DNA of 64,000 nt from Nocardioides aurantiacus (GTDB lineage: Bacteria > Actinomycetota > Actinomycetes > Propionibacteriales > Nocardioidaceae): contig NZ_RKHO01000001.1 in the NCBI RefSeq assembly GCF_003752505.1, forward strand, positions 2,976,001-3,040,000. Direction: 5' to 3'. How positions within the stretch are numbered: the stretch's first letter is position 1; each line of letters starts with the position of its first letter. The position numbers and the translations under genes are program-made. Shown here in pieces: positions 8,029-19,459 of the stretch. The notes beneath the pieces are model-generated. The model ran no database searches, had not been told where the DNA came from, and saw nothing but the letters and a program-made list of their open reading frames with translations.

Positions 8029-9027
8029 TCAGCCGACGAGCCGGGAGAGCACCGTCGCGGCCCGCTCGACCTCGTCGCGGTTGACGTCGAGGTGGGTGAG
8101 CAGCCGCACCCGGGTGGGGCCGACGGCGCCGATCAGGACGCCCTCCTCCCGGGCCGCCGCGACGACGGCCGCGGCGTCGGGCGCCTCGACGACCACGATG
8201 TTGGTCTCCGTCAGGGCGGGGTCCTGACCGCACGCCTCGGCGAGCAGCCGGGCGTGCTCGTGGTCGTCGGCGAGCCGGTCGAGGTGGTGGTCGAGCGCGT
8301 GCAGCCCGGCGGCGGCGAGCACGCCGACCTGGCGCATCCCCCCGCCCATCCGCTTGCGGCGCACCCGGGCCACCTCGATCGCCTCGGTCGTGCCGAGGAC
8401 CAGCGAGCCGATCGGGGCCCCGAGCCCCTTGGACAGGCACACCGCCATGGCGTCGGCGACCGCGCCGTACTCCCGCAGCGGGGTGCCGGTCGCGACGTGG
8501 GCGTTCCAGATGCGGGCGCCGTCGACGTGGACGCCCACCCCCACCTCGTCGGCCCAGCCGCGCAGCTCCTGCAGGTCGGCCAGCGGCAGCACGGTGCCGC
8601 CGGCGAAGTTGTGGGTGTTCTCCACCGCGATCGCGGTGGTGCGCACGAAGAACGGACCCATGTCGGGGGCGTACATCGACTTCACCGTCGGCAGGTCGAG
8701 CTGGCCGCGCTCCTCGACCCAGGTGCGGCTGGTGATGCCGAGCAGCGCACCGTGGGCACCGAGCTCCGCGCGCAGGATGTGCGAGCGCGACTCGCACAGC
8801 ACCTCCTCGCCCGGGCCGACGAGGGCGGCCACCGCGAGCACGTTGGCCATCGAGCCGGTCGGGGTGAACAGCGCCGCCTCGAAGCCGAACAGGTCGGCGA
8901 CCCGCTCCTGCAGCTGCTGGACCGTGGGGTCCTCGTCGTAGACGTCGTCGCCGACCTCGGCCTCGGCCATCGCGCGCCGCATGGCCGGGGTGGGGCGGGT
9001 GACGGTGTCCGAGCGCAGGTCGATCAT
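8029..9027 (-). CDS. ltaE: low-specificity L-threonine aldolase (PLP)
   Basis: PLP-dependent fold-type I enzyme cleaving L-threonine/allo-threonine to glycine and acetaldehyde. The protein has 332 aa. The N-terminal [16 protein letters not shown], the DDVYDEDPT loop, [10 protein letters not shown] (Asp169 and Arg172) and the Schiff-base lysine Lys200 in CLSKGLGAP are all present. The start at ATG 9027 puts the protein at [10 protein letters not shown], the usual first residues. The upstream in-frame extension lacks similarity and overlaps the -10 hexamer. Monocistronic by appearance; it supplies glycine or recycles threonine. Confidence 0.93.
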   Translation of the reverse strand: MIDLRSDTVTRPTPAMRRAMAEAEVGDDVYDEDPTVQQLQERVADLFGFEAALFTPTGSMANVLAVAALVGPGEEVLCESRSHILRAELGAHGALLGITSRTWVEERGQLDLPTVKSMYAPDMGPFFVRTTAIAVENTHNFAGGTVLPLADLQELRGWADEVGVGVHVDGARIWNAHVATGTPLREYGAVADAMAVCLSKGLGAPIGSLVLGTTEAIEVARVRRKRMGGGMRQVGVLAAAGLHALDHHLDRLADDHEHARLLAEACGQDPALTETNIVVVEAPDAAAVVAAAREEGVLIGAVGPTRVRLLTHLDVNRDEVERAATVLSRLVG

Positions 9028-9034
9028 GCGATCG

Positions 9035-9040
9035 AGCCTA
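9035..9040 (-). promoter_or_regulatory. -10 hexamer, leaderless-type, threonine aldolase
   Basis: TAGGCT on the minus strand, 7 nt before the ATG at 9027. Confidence 0.5.
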
Positions 9041-9072
9041 GGAGCGGCCACCCGCCGGGACGGGCACGGGGG

Positions 9073-11148
9073 TCAGGCGAGCAGGTCGGGCACCACCCAC
9101 TCCTCCCCCAGCACGTGGTGGGAGAGGAAGGCGAAGACCGTGGCGTACCAGAGCTGCGCGTGGTTGGGGGTGAGCACCCAGTGGTTCTCGTCGGGGAACA
9201 GCAGGAACTTGTGCGGCATCGAGCCGTCCTCGGCCTCGGCGTGCGCGGCCAGGTCGGCCCACAGCCGCAGCCCCTCCCCGATCGGCACCCGGTAGTCCTT
9301 GTCGCCGTGGATCACCAGCACCGGGGTGACGATGTCCTGGACGAAGCGGTGCGGTGAGTTCTCGGCCGCCATCTCGGGCGTCATCTCGCGCGACCAGTAC
9401 CACGGGGCGTCGGTGGTCGGCCCGAACTGGTCGAGCGCCCACAGGCTGGCGTGGGTGACGATCGCGTCGAAGCGGTCGGTGTGCCCGGCCACCCAGTTGG
9501 CCATGTAGCCACCGAAGGAGCCGCCCATCGCCGCGGTGCGGGTCTCGTCGACGTCGTCGCGCGCGACGGCGGCGTCGGTGGCCGCCATCAGGTCGGTGTA
9601 CGGCGCCCCGCCCCACGCGCCCCAGCCCCGGGCGATGAAGTCGAGCCCGTAGCCGGTCGACAGGGCCGGATCGGGCAGCAGCACGGCGTAGCCGCGCGAC
9701 ACGGCGAGCCACGGGTTCCAGCGCCAGGACCAGGCGTTCCACGAGCCCAGCGGGCCGCCGTGGATCCACAGCAGCAGCGGGGCAGGGGCGTCGGCCGACG
9801 CGCCGTGGGGCAGGCACAGCCACGACCGCACCCGGGTGCCGTCGGCGGCGGTGGCCTCGACGTCGACCAGCGTGCCGGGCAGCGCCGGCGGCTCGGCCGG
9901 CCCTCGCAGCGGCACGGAGTCCTGGTCGGGGGTGGTGGCGTCGAGGCGGACCGGGCGGGCGGGCTCGGCGTAGGAGGTGCGCAGGGCGTAGACCACGCGG
10001 CCGTCGGGGCCGACCTGCACGTCGGAGTAGGCGAAGTCGTCGTGGGTCAGCCGGGTGAACACGCCGGTCGCCACCTCGCAGCGGAACACCGGCGAGCGGC
10101 CGTCCTCGTCGGCGTGGAGCAGCAGCGCCGAGCCGTCGGGCGTCCAGCGCAGCTCGCCCGCGGGCCAGTGGTCCCAGTCGCCGCTGAGGTCGCGCAGCTC
10201 GCCGCTGGCGAGGTCGACCACGGCGAGGCGGACGTCGCCCGGGTCGTGGGGGGTGGAGCGGCGCTCGGTGGTCACGGCCAGCGTGGCCCCGTCGGGGCTG
10301 AAGGACGGGGAGCCGAACTCGACCTCGGGGTCGTCCAGGAGCAGCCGTCGCTCGCCCGTCGCGACGTCGACCAGCGCCATCGCCGAGCGCAGCCCGCCCC
10401 GCTCGCGCACGGCCCAGGTCGCGGCGACGGTCGTGCCGTCGGGGCTCACGTCGTGGGCCTCGGAGTAGAAGCTCTCCAGGCCGCGGCCGGCACCCGGCGT
10501 CAGGTCGCGCAGCTCGACCCGGTCCTCGCCCCCGGGGAGGGTGCCCGCGAAGAGCCGGGGGTGGTCGGGGCCGAGGTCGTGGTCCCAGAAGCGGACCCCG
10601 GCGCCCTCGTGCAGGATCGCCGAGACCTTGCCGTCCTTGCGCGCCTTGCGGGTGCGCGCCTCGGACTCCTCGTCGGTCGAGGAGGGGAAGGTGGCCGAGG
10701 ACAGCACCAGGGTGCCGGCGTCGCGCGCGACCCGGACGTCGCCCACGCCTCCCGGGCGGGAGGCGACGACCCGGGCCTCGCCGCCACCGGCGGGCAGCTG
10801 CCACAGCAGCGCCTGCTCCTCGTCGTCCTCCGCGGAGGGGTCGGGGCGCGCCGAGGTGAACAGCACCGAGCCGTCGGCGGCGAAGGTCGCACCGCCCTCG
10901 CCCTTGGCGCTGCGGGTCAGCCGGCGCGCCGGCTGCTCGCCGGCCGGGTCGACCTCCCACAGCGCGCTGACCCAGCGGGCACCCGCCGGGTCGAGGGTCT
11001 GCACCGAGGTGACCAGTCGGGTGCCGTCGGGAGACAGCGCCAGCCCGCCGACGCGCGGCAGGGCGACGTAGGCCGCGAGGTCGTGCAGCGGGTCGGCGGA
11101 GACGGCGTCGGGGCCGTCGGGGGCGCTGGTGGGGTCCGGGTCGCTCAC
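9073..11148 (-). CDS. S9 family prolyl oligopeptidase-like serine peptidase
   Basis: Cytoplasmic peptidase of the acylaminoacyl-peptidase/S9C type, 691 aa. The N-terminal 400 residues form a beta-propeller with recurring LSPDG/FSPDG blades. The C-terminal alpha/beta hydrolase holds the catalytic Ser544 in [11 protein letters not shown], Asp in HGDKDYRVP and His in DENHWV. There is no signal peptide. It releases short or N-acylated peptides in relatives; the substrate here is unknown. GTG start; no strong ribosome binding site was seen. The gene stands alone, 59 bp from the lon stop. Confidence 0.9.
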   Translation of the reverse strand: MSDPDPTSAPDGPDAVSADPLHDLAAYVALPRVGGLALSPDGTRLVTSVQTLDPAGARWVSALWEVDPAGEQPARRLTRSAKGEGGATFAADGSVLFTSARPDPSAEDDEEQALLWQLPAGGGEARVVASRPGGVGDVRVARDAGTLVLSSATFPSSTDEESEARTRKARKDGKVSAILHEGAGVRFWDHDLGPDHPRLFAGTLPGGEDRVELRDLTPGAGRGLESFYSEAHDVSPDGTTVAATWAVRERGGLRSAMALVDVATGERRLLLDDPEVEFGSPSFSPDGATLAVTTERRSTPHDPGDVRLAVVDLASGELRDLSGDWDHWPAGELRWTPDGSALLLHADEDGRSPVFRCEVATGVFTRLTHDDFAYSDVQVGPDGRVVYALRTSYAEPARPVRLDATTPDQDSVPLRGPAEPPALPGTLVDVEATAADGTRVRSWLCLPHGASADAPAPLLLWIHGGPLGSWNAWSWRWNPWLAVSRGYAVLLPDPALSTGYGLDFIARGWGAWGGAPYTDLMAATDAAVARDDVDETRTAAMGGSFGGYMANWVAGHTDRFDAIVTHASLWALDQFGPTTDAPWYWSREMTPEMAAENSPHRFVQDIVTPVLVIHGDKDYRVPIGEGLRLWADLAAHAEAEDGSMPHKFLLFPDENHWVLTPNHAQLWYATVFAFLSHHVLGEEWVVPDLLA

Positions 11149-11207
11149 CCGTCACACCCTGCCACGCGCCTCCGACAGCCCCGGTCCGTCGTACCGGTGG
11201 GTCGACC

Positions 11208-13580
<2,373 letters not shown>

Positions 13581-13594
13581 GGGGGTCTCCGATT

Positions 13595-13615
13595 CTTGAG
13601 TCTGTCCGGCTCAAC
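13595..13615. promoter_or_regulatory. HAIR element (HspR operator) of lon
   Basis: CTTGAGT-N7-GCTCAAC against the HAIR consensus CTTGAGT-N7-ACTCAAG: 12 of 14 positions match with exact spacing. It sits just upstream of lon. In Streptomyces, HspR represses lon through such a site. Confidence 0.75.
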
Positions 13616-13766
13616 CTCGGGTCGGGCGCACCGCTTCCCCCACGACGTCCGCCCACAGCGAACGCCTCCGCGACCGGGCACTCCTGCTCGGTCCCAGCAC
13701 ACCGACCGGGCGGCTCTGCGCAGCACCACGACGCCGACCGGGCAGGTGCGTGCAGGGTGGCGTCCG

Positions 13767-13772
13767 TAACGT
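13767..13772 (+). promoter_or_regulatory. -10 hexamer, SGNH hydrolase
   Basis: TAACGT, predicting a leader of about 43 nt. The leader ends in GGAG 5 nt before GTG 13822. Confidence 0.4.
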
Positions 13773-13821
13773 CCGGCCCTCCCCCGCGTTGCACCTGGGG
13801 ACCCCGATCCCTGGAGCTCCC

Positions 13822-14700
13822 GTGCGCCGCCACCTCACCGCCCTGTCCCTCGGCCTCGCCGCCGCCGTCACGACCGGCCTGGTCACGACCGCGCCCGCCT
13901 CGACGGCGACGACCGGATCCACGCCGACCGACCCGTTGTACGTCGCGCTGGGCGACTCCTACAGCGCCGCCTCCGGCGTGCTCCCGGTCAGCCCGACCGC
14001 GCCGCCGCAGTGCCTGCGCTCGACCCGCAACTACCCCCAGGTGATCGCCGCGACGACCGCGACCCCGGTGCGCGACGTGACCTGCGGCGCCGCCGAGACC
14101 AAGGACTTCCGCGAGTCGCAGGGCCCCGGCATCGCGCCTCAGCTCGACGCGGTGAGCAGCAGCACCGAGCTGGTCACGATGACCATCGGCGGCAACGACA
14201 GCGGCGTCTTCATCGGCGCCATCACCAGGTGCGGCACCGCCGGGGCGAGCACCGCCGGTCGCGGCAGCCCGTGCCGGGACCGCTACGGCAGCTCCTTCGA
14301 GGACACCATCCGCACCACGACCTACCCCGCGCTCGTCCGGGCGCTCCAGGACGTCCGCGCCAAGGCGCCCGACGCCCGCGTCGCGATCCTGGGCTACCCG
14401 TGGATCGTGCCGAGCAGCGGCCGCTGCTTCCCGCAGCTGCCGATCGCCGACGGCGACGTGCCCTACCTGCGCAGCCTGCAGGCCACGCTCAACGACGCGG
14501 TCGCCCGCGCCGCGGCGGCGACCGGAGCGACGTACGTCGACCTGGGCGGCGTCTCCGAGGGCCACGACGCCTGCCAGCCGATCGGCACCCGCTGGGTCGA
14601 GCCGGTCGTCGGCACCACCAACCCCGTGATCGTGCACCCCAACGCGCTCGGTGAGCGCCGGATGGCCGAGCAGACGATCTCCGTGCTCGGCCTCGGCTGA
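13822..14700 (+). CDS. secreted SGNH/GDSL hydrolase (lipase/esterase)
   Basis: Extracellular esterase or lipase of 292 aa. A Sec-type signal peptide covers residues 1-30 (RRH, hydrophobic core, APASTA). Block I is ALGDSYSAASG with nucleophile Ser46; GGNDSG is block III; HPNALGE near the C-terminus supplies the catalytic His. Six cysteines (PQC, VTC, TRC, SPC, GRC, DAC) suit the three disulphides of Streptomyces SGNH lipases. The GTG start at 13822 is preferred over upstream GTG codons. It has GGAG at the right distance and gives a proper signal peptide, whereas the longer frame adds 24 non-homologous residues. Confidence 0.88.
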   Translation: MRRHLTALSLGLAAAVTTGLVTTAPASTATTGSTPTDPLYVALGDSYSAASGVLPVSPTAPPQCLRSTRNYPQVIAATTATPVRDVTCGAAETKDFRESQGPGIAPQLDAVSSSTELVTMTIGGNDSGVFIGAITRCGTAGASTAGRGSPCRDRYGSSFEDTIRTTTYPALVRALQDVRAKAPDARVAILGYPWIVPSSGRCFPQLPIADGDVPYLRSLQATLNDAVARAAAATGATYVDLGGVSEGHDACQPIGTRWVEPVVGTTNPVIVHPNALGERRMAEQTISVLGLG

Positions 14701-14707
14701 GCACAGT

Positions 14708-14782
14708 CGCCCGGTCGGCGGCTCCCGGGTTAGCAGAAGCGCCCGGTCGGCGGCTCCTGGCTCAGCAGAAGTGCCCGGTCGC
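14708..14782. repeat. 32-bp tandem repeat, two and a half copies
   Basis: Units at 14708-14739 and 14740-14771, with a partial third at 14772-14782. Each unit begins CGCCCGGTCGGCGGCTCC and ends AGCAGAAG. The two full copies differ at only a few positions. It fills the gap between two convergent genes and may act as a terminator or be simple slippage product. Confidence 0.85.
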
Positions 14783-14784
14783 GG

Positions 14785-15189
14785 TCAGACGTTGCCGATG
14801 ACCTGGGTCAGGGTGATGCGCAGCGCGACGCGGGCGGGGTTCTCGCGGGGCTGGCGGTAGCGCTCGGCGTAGCGACGCACCGCCTCCGCGACCGAGTCCG
14901 GGTCGTCGAGCACCTCGGCGGTCCCCTCGAGGGTCGACCAGCGACGGCCGTCGACCTGGCAGACCGCGACCCGGGGGTCCAGACCGGCGCGGAGGTTGAC
15001 GACCTTCTGGGAGCTGCCCGAGGTGATCCCCCAGGCGAAGCCGCCGGTGCCACCGGCGTCGGGGTCGACGGCGATGCCCATCGGCACGACGTGCGGGGAG
15101 CCGTCACGTCGCAGCGTGGTCACGGTGCACAGGTGGCGCTCGCGCCAGAACTCGAGGTGGTCGCCCACCAGGGCGTGGGTGCGGGGCAC
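14785..15189 (-). CDS. pyridoxamine 5'-phosphate oxidase-like (FMN/F420-binding) family protein
   Basis: Split-barrel flavin- or F420-binding protein of 134 aa, of the short family annotated as PPOX-class oxidoreductases. Visible features are the VTTLRRDGSPHVVPMG strand pair (a typical first sheet), KVVNLRAGLDPRVAVC, and the WSTLEGTAEVLDDPD region before the C-terminal helix carrying YRQPRENPARVALRI. Many such proteins in F420-making actinobacteria reduce F420-dependent substrates, but the cofactor cannot be chosen by eye. GTG 15189 is preferred; a CAGGGT hexamer ends 6 nt upstream, suggesting a leaderless start. The longer in-frame extension is Arg/Ser-rich and looks non-coding. Confidence 0.75.
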   Translation of the reverse strand: MPRTHALVGDHLEFWRERHLCTVTTLRRDGSPHVVPMGIAVDPDAGGTGGFAWGITSGSSQKVVNLRAGLDPRVAVCQVDGRRWSTLEGTAEVLDDPDSVAEAVRRYAERYRQPRENPARVALRITLTQVIGNV

Positions 15190-15287
15190 GGACCCACCCT
15201 GGCACAGCGAACGTGGAGAACCACCCGCGCGGGCGGCGGGGAGCCGCGACCATGGACCCCACGACCGGCACGTTCCTCGGGGGGACC

Positions 15288-16535
15288 ATGACCACGACCG
15301 CACCGACCCCACCCACGACCGGCTCCGCAGCGGAGCCGGCACCCTCCGGGTTGCGCGACCCCGTGCTGGACCTGGTGGCGCTGCTGCTGGTGGCGGCCGC
15401 GATCGCCTGGGACCTGCTCTCGCTCTCCGAGGTCGGCCCGGCCACGCTGGTCGCCGGCGCGCTGGTGCTCGCCGCCGTCGGGTCGGTGCACGTGGCCGCG
15501 GTGGTGACGACCACGCCCCGGGCCGGCGTGCTGCTCGTCGTGCGGCTGCTCCTCGTCCTGGGGGCGGTGCTCGTCCTGCTGCCCGCCGTGCGCTCGCAGC
15601 CCGAGCTCACCGAACTCCAGGTGCCCTACCGGCCGGCCGCCGCCACGCTCGGCCTGCTCCTGGCGGCGGCCGTCGCGGCCCTGCTCCCCCGCCGGCCCGA
15701 CCGGACGCCCGGGGCGGTCCTCTGGCGCCGGTACGCCGCGACGGCGCTCGTCGTGGTCGGTCTGCTCGACCCGGCGACCGAGGTGGTCCGGGAGGTGCGG
15801 CTCTCGCCGACCACCCTGCCGGCGGGGCTCGGGCTGGGGCCGATGTCGGTCTACCTGCTGAGCGCCCTCGTCGTCCCGACGCTCGCCGCCGGCCTTCTCG
15901 TGCTGGGTCGCCCGGGCGCCGGCGCGGTGCTCGGGTGCGCCTCGCTCGCAGGCCTGCTCGTCCTCGTGCTGCTCGGCACCGTCACCTCCGGCGACTGGTA
16001 CGCCCAGGAGGCCAGCCCGCTGTCGTGGGTCGTCGCGACCTCGCTGCTGCTGCTCGCGGGCGGGATCGCCGTCGGCAGCGACCCGGAGCCACCGCCGAGC
16101 GGGAGGTACGCCGACCCGGCTCTCACCGCCGGGCTGGTGCTCCTCACCGTTCCTGCCGTGGGGCTGCTGCTCGCGCTGCTGGCCCTGGCCGGACGTCGGC
16201 TGACCCTCGACCCGGCGTACGCCGAGCAGCTGCGTCCCGACGTGCTGGGACTTGCGGGCGTGCTCGTGCGTCTGGTGATCGCCGCCGGAGTGCTCGCGCT
16301 GCTCCACCACGGCGGTCGCGGCACCCGGGTCGCCGCCGGCGCGATCGCGGGCACCGTCGCGCTGCTGACGCTGGTCTGGCTCGGCGTCGCCCACGCCGTG
16401 GTCGGCACCGTCGTCACCCCGTGGAGCCTGGCCGCGGTGCTCGCCCCGCCGACGGCGGTCGCCCTGCTGGCGCTCAGGCCTTCCGGAGCATCTCCGCGAC
16501 CAGGAACGACAGCTCGAGGCTCTGCACCCGGTTGA
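15288..16535 (+). CDS. polytopic membrane protein of unknown function
   Basis: Integral membrane protein of 415 aa with 11-12 hydrophobic helices rich in Leu, Val and Ala, and only short loops. No recognisable catalytic or transport motif was found. The start at ATG 15288 follows a run of G residues that could act as a ribosome binding site and leaves a 30-residue soluble N-terminus. ATG 15252 in frame is an alternative. The last 62 bp overlap the 3' end of the convergent DAHP synthase gene, so the final 20 residues (LRPSGASPRPGTT...) are the antisense of aroG. I do not recognise a family. Confidence 0.6.
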   Translation: MTTTAPTPPTTGSAAEPAPSGLRDPVLDLVALLLVAAAIAWDLLSLSEVGPATLVAGALVLAAVGSVHVAAVVTTTPRAGVLLVVRLLLVLGAVLVLLPAVRSQPELTELQVPYRPAAATLGLLLAAAVAALLPRRPDRTPGAVLWRRYAATALVVVGLLDPATEVVREVRLSPTTLPAGLGLGPMSVYLLSALVVPTLAAGLLVLGRPGAGAVLGCASLAGLLVLVLLGTVTSGDWYAQEASPLSWVVATSLLLLAGGIAVGSDPEPPPSGRYADPALTAGLVLLTVPAVGLLLALLALAGRRLTLDPAYAEQLRPDVLGLAGVLVRLVIAAGVLALLHHGGRGTRVAAGAIAGTVALLTLVWLGVAHAVVGTVVTPWSLAAVLAPPTAVALLALRPSGASPRPGTTARGSAPG

Positions 16536-17817
16536 GGCGCGGGTCGCACACCGACTCGTAGCGCCCGGCGAGGTCGGCCTCGCTGAGCTCCTCGCCGCCG
16601 CCGACGCACTCGGTGACGTCGTCACCGGTCAGCTCGACGTGGAGACCACCGGGCCAGGTGCCGACGGCGCGGTGCACGTCGAAGAAGCCCTGGACCTCCT
16701 CGATGACGTCGTCGAAGCGACGCGTCTTGTAGCCCGAGGACGCCTCGAAGGTGTTGCCGTGCATCGGGTCGCAGACCCAGGCGGCCTCGACGCCGGCGGC
16801 GTGGACCTTCTCCAGCAGCGGCGGCAGGTGGTCGCGGATCTTGCCCGCGCCCATCCGGGTGATGAAGGTCAACCGGCCCGGCTCGTTGGTCGGGTTGAGC
16901 TTGGCGGCGAGCGCGATGGCGTCGTCGGAGCTGGTGGTGGGGCCGAGCTTGACGCCGATCGGGTTGGCGATCCGGCTCATCAGCTCCACGTGGGCGCCGT
17001 CGAGCTGGCGGGTGCGCTCGCCGATCCAGACGAAGTGGCTGGAGACGTCGTAGGGCAGCTGGGTGCGGCTGTCGGTGCGGGTCAGCGCGTGCTCGTACTC
17101 CAGCACTAGCGCCTCGTGGCTGGAGTGGAAGTCGACCCGGCGCAGCTCGTCGACGTCGACGCCGATGGCCTCCATGAACGACATCGCCTTGTCGATCTCG
17201 GCGGCCAGCTGCTCGTAGCGGCGGCCCACCTCCGAGCCCAGCACGAAGTCGGTGTTCCAGGTGTGGACCTGGCGCAGGTCGGCGTAGCCACCGGTCACGA
17301 AGGCGCGGACCAGGTTGAGCGTGGCGGCGGAGGCGTTGTAGACGTCCACGAGCCGGCTCGGGTCGGGCACCCGGGACTCGGGGGTGAAGTCGAAGCCGTT
17401 GACGGCGTCGCCGCGGTAGGCGGGCAGCGTCACGTCGCCCCGGGTCTCGAGGTCCGAGGAGCGCGGCTTGGCGTACTGCCCGGCGAGCCGGCCGAGCTTG
17501 ACCACCGGGACCGAGGCGGCGTACGTCAGCACGACGGCCATCTGGAGCAGCACCCGCAGCTTGTTGCGGGTGTTGTCGGCGGTGACGCCGGCGAAGGTCT
17601 CGGCGCAGTCGCCGCCCTGCAGCAGGAACGCCTCGCCGCGCGCGACGGCGGCGAGCTTGGCCTTCAGCTCGTCGCACTCACCGGCGAAGACCAGCGGCGG
17701 CATCTGGCGCAGCCGGGTGACGGCGGCGTCGACGGCAGCGCGGTCGGGGTAGCTCGGCTGCTGGGCGGGGGCGAGGGCGTGCAGCTCGGCCAGGGACGGG
17801 ACAGACGGGACGGACAC
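16474..17817 (-). CDS. aroG: class II 3-deoxy-7-phosphoheptulonate synthase
   Basis: Plant/mycobacterial-type DAHP synthase, 447 aa, same reaction as the enzyme at 6991 but a different sequence class. Class II signatures are FLLQGGDCAETF, VVKLGRLAGQYAKPRS, LPAYRGDAVNGFDF, RRVDFHSSHEAL, HFVWIGERTRQLDGAHVE and the C-terminal GGLHVELTGDDVTECVGG. In M. tuberculosis the homologue (Rv2178c) is feedback-regulated and activates chorismate mutase non-covalently, and it lies near pknL, as here. GTG 17817 has a TACCCT hexamer 6 nt before it. Confidence 0.95.
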   Translation of the reverse strand: MSVPSVPSLAELHALAPAQQPSYPDRAAVDAAVTRLRQMPPLVFAGECDELKAKLAAVARGEAFLLQGGDCAETFAGVTADNTRNKLRVLLQMAVVLTYAASVPVVKLGRLAGQYAKPRSSDLETRGDVTLPAYRGDAVNGFDFTPESRVPDPSRLVDVYNASAATLNLVRAFVTGGYADLRQVHTWNTDFVLGSEVGRRYEQLAAEIDKAMSFMEAIGVDVDELRRVDFHSSHEALVLEYEHALTRTDSRTQLPYDVSSHFVWIGERTRQLDGAHVELMSRIANPIGVKLGPTTSSDDAIALAAKLNPTNEPGRLTFITRMGAGKIRDHLPPLLEKVHAAGVEAAWVCDPMHGNTFEASSGYKTRRFDDVIEEVQGFFDVHRAVGTWPGGLHVELTGDDVTECVGGGEELSEADLAGRYESVCDPRLNRVQSLELSFLVAEMLRKA

Positions 17818-17823
17818 CGCTCC

Positions 17824-17829
17824 AGGGTA
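17824..17829 (-). promoter_or_regulatory. -10 hexamer, leaderless-type, aroG
   Basis: TACCCT on the minus strand, 6 nt before GTG 17817. Confidence 0.5.
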
Positions 17830-17900
17830 CGGCGCTCCCGGCGACCCGCCGAAACGCGACCCCGCGGTGGACTCCCGGCCGGCGCGGGCCGGGAGCCCTG

Positions 17901-19334
17901 TCACTCCCCCAGGTGCTCGACGTCGCGGAAGCGACCGCCCTCGGGCTTGTGCACGAACATCGTGACGACCCAGAGGACCACGCCGATGAGCATGAGCACC
18001 GCGGCGATCTGGTAGACCAGCGCGCCCCGGTCGACCCACGGGCCGACCAGGAAGGCGCACAGCACGGCCGCCACCGCGGGGGTGAACCCCGGGGAGCGGA
18101 ACCCGCCCTCGTGGGAGTGGTCGCGACGCAGCACCAGGCAGGCGACGTTGACGATGAGGAAGACCACGAGCAGCAGCAGCGAGGTCACGCTGGCGAGGTT
18201 GAGCACGACCTCGTCCTCGGCACGGCTCGAGACGTAGACGATCAGGGCGAGCGCGAGGACCGTGGAGAAGGCGATGCCGACGTACGGCGCGTGCGACGTG
18301 CGCGAGACCTTGCCCAGCACCCGGGGCAGCACGTCCTGGTTGGCCAGGCCGTAGAGCAGCCGGCTGGCCATCAGCATGTTGATCAGCGCGGTGTTGGCGA
18401 CGGCGAACACGGCCAGGAACGGGAAGACCCGGTCGATCGGGAAGTCCGGGGCACCGACGCGGACCACCTCGAGGAGCGCACGGCCCTCGGACGCGTCGGC
18501 GATCTGCTCGGAGGTGAGCACGGAGACGACCGAGACCGCCACGAGCATGTAGATGATCACCGCGATGCCGAGGCCGGTGAGCAGCGCGCGGGGGAAGATG
18601 CGGGCGGGGTCCTTGGTCTCCTCGACCATGTTGACCGAGTCCTCGAAGCCCACCATGGCGAAGAACGCGATCGAGGTGGCCGCCGTGACGGCGAGGAACA
18701 GGCCCTTGTCGCCGGAGTCCTCGAAGGTGACCACGCGGCTGAAGTCGACGTTGCCCTGGGACATCGCGAAGAACCCGACGCCGATGACGATCGCGAGGGC
18801 GGTGACCTCGACCAGCGTCAGGAGCACGTTGAACTTCACCGACTCCCCGACGCCGCGCAGGTTGATCAGCGCGAGGAGCAGCATGAAGGCCATCGCGATG
18901 CCGGTGATGACGCCGGTGCTCGGCTCGGCGTCCAGCCACCCGTTGGCGACGAACCCGCCGGCGAGGTTCTGCGCCAGCACGTTGGAGGAGGTGGCGGCGC
19001 TCGTGATGCCCGAGCAGATCACCCCGAAGGCCACCAGGAAGGTCACGAAGTGGATGCCGAAGGCCTTGTGCGTGTAGAGCGCGGCGCCCGCGGCGCGGGG
19101 GTACTTGCACACCAGCTCGAGGTAGGACAGCGCCGTCAACGAGGCCACCAGGAAGGCCACCAGGAACGGCAGCCAGACGATGCCGCCGACGATGCCGCTG
19201 AGCTGGCCGGTGACGGCGTACACGCCCGCGCCGAGGATGTCGCCGACGATGAAGAGCAGCAGCAGACCCGGCCCCATCACCCGCTTGAGGTCCGGCTGGT
19301 CTTTCGTGGTCTGTTCCGAGGTGCTGCTGGCCAT
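17901..19334 (-). CDS. APC-family amino acid/polyamine permease
   Basis: Cytoplasmic membrane permease, 477 aa, with about 12-13 transmembrane helices. The N-terminal helix-1 signature is LLLFIVGDILGAGVYAVTG, the unwound Gly-rich substrate segment of the APC superfamily. FFAMVGFEDSVNMVEETKDPARIFPRAL is the conserved helix 6-loop region. Substrate is not predictable; amino acids or polyamines are usual. ATG 19334 has GGAGG at good spacing. It lies 125 bp downstream of pfkA on the same strand but with a likely terminator between them, so it is probably transcribed alone. Confidence 0.9.
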   Translation of the reverse strand: MASSTSEQTTKDQPDLKRVMGPGLLLLFIVGDILGAGVYAVTGQLSGIVGGIVWLPFLVAFLVASLTALSYLELVCKYPRAAGAALYTHKAFGIHFVTFLVAFGVICSGITSAATSSNVLAQNLAGGFVANGWLDAEPSTGVITGIAMAFMLLLALINLRGVGESVKFNVLLTLVEVTALAIVIGVGFFAMSQGNVDFSRVVTFEDSGDKGLFLAVTAATSIAFFAMVGFEDSVNMVEETKDPARIFPRALLTGLGIAVIIYMLVAVSVVSVLTSEQIADASEGRALLEVVRVGAPDFPIDRVFPFLAVFAVANTALINMLMASRLLYGLANQDVLPRVLGKVSRTSHAPYVGIAFSTVLALALIVYVSSRAEDEVVLNLASVTSLLLLVVFLIVNVACLVLRRDHSHEGGFRSPGFTPAVAAVLCAFLVGPWVDRGALVYQIAAVLMLIGVVLWVVTMFVHKPEGGRFRDVEHLGE

Positions 19335-19418
19335 GACGGTCCTCCGACGTGAGCGGTTCCGGCCATCGTGGACCACGACACGCCTGCTGACCAGCGATTC
19401 GGCGTACGACGCGCCGTG

Positions 19419-19445
19419 GTCACGCCACCGTCATCATCGCGTGAC
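19419..19445 (-). terminator. possible terminator of pfkA
   Basis: Arms GTCACGC and GCGTGAC with a 13-nt loop, 15 nt past the pfkA stop. There is no U-tract. Confidence 0.35.
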
Positions 19446-19459
19446 GCCGCGGGAACAAC

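Noticed and set aside
14708-14782. possible CRISPR array
   Set aside because: Only two and a half units and the intervening 6 nt are far too short for spacers; no cas genes are near.
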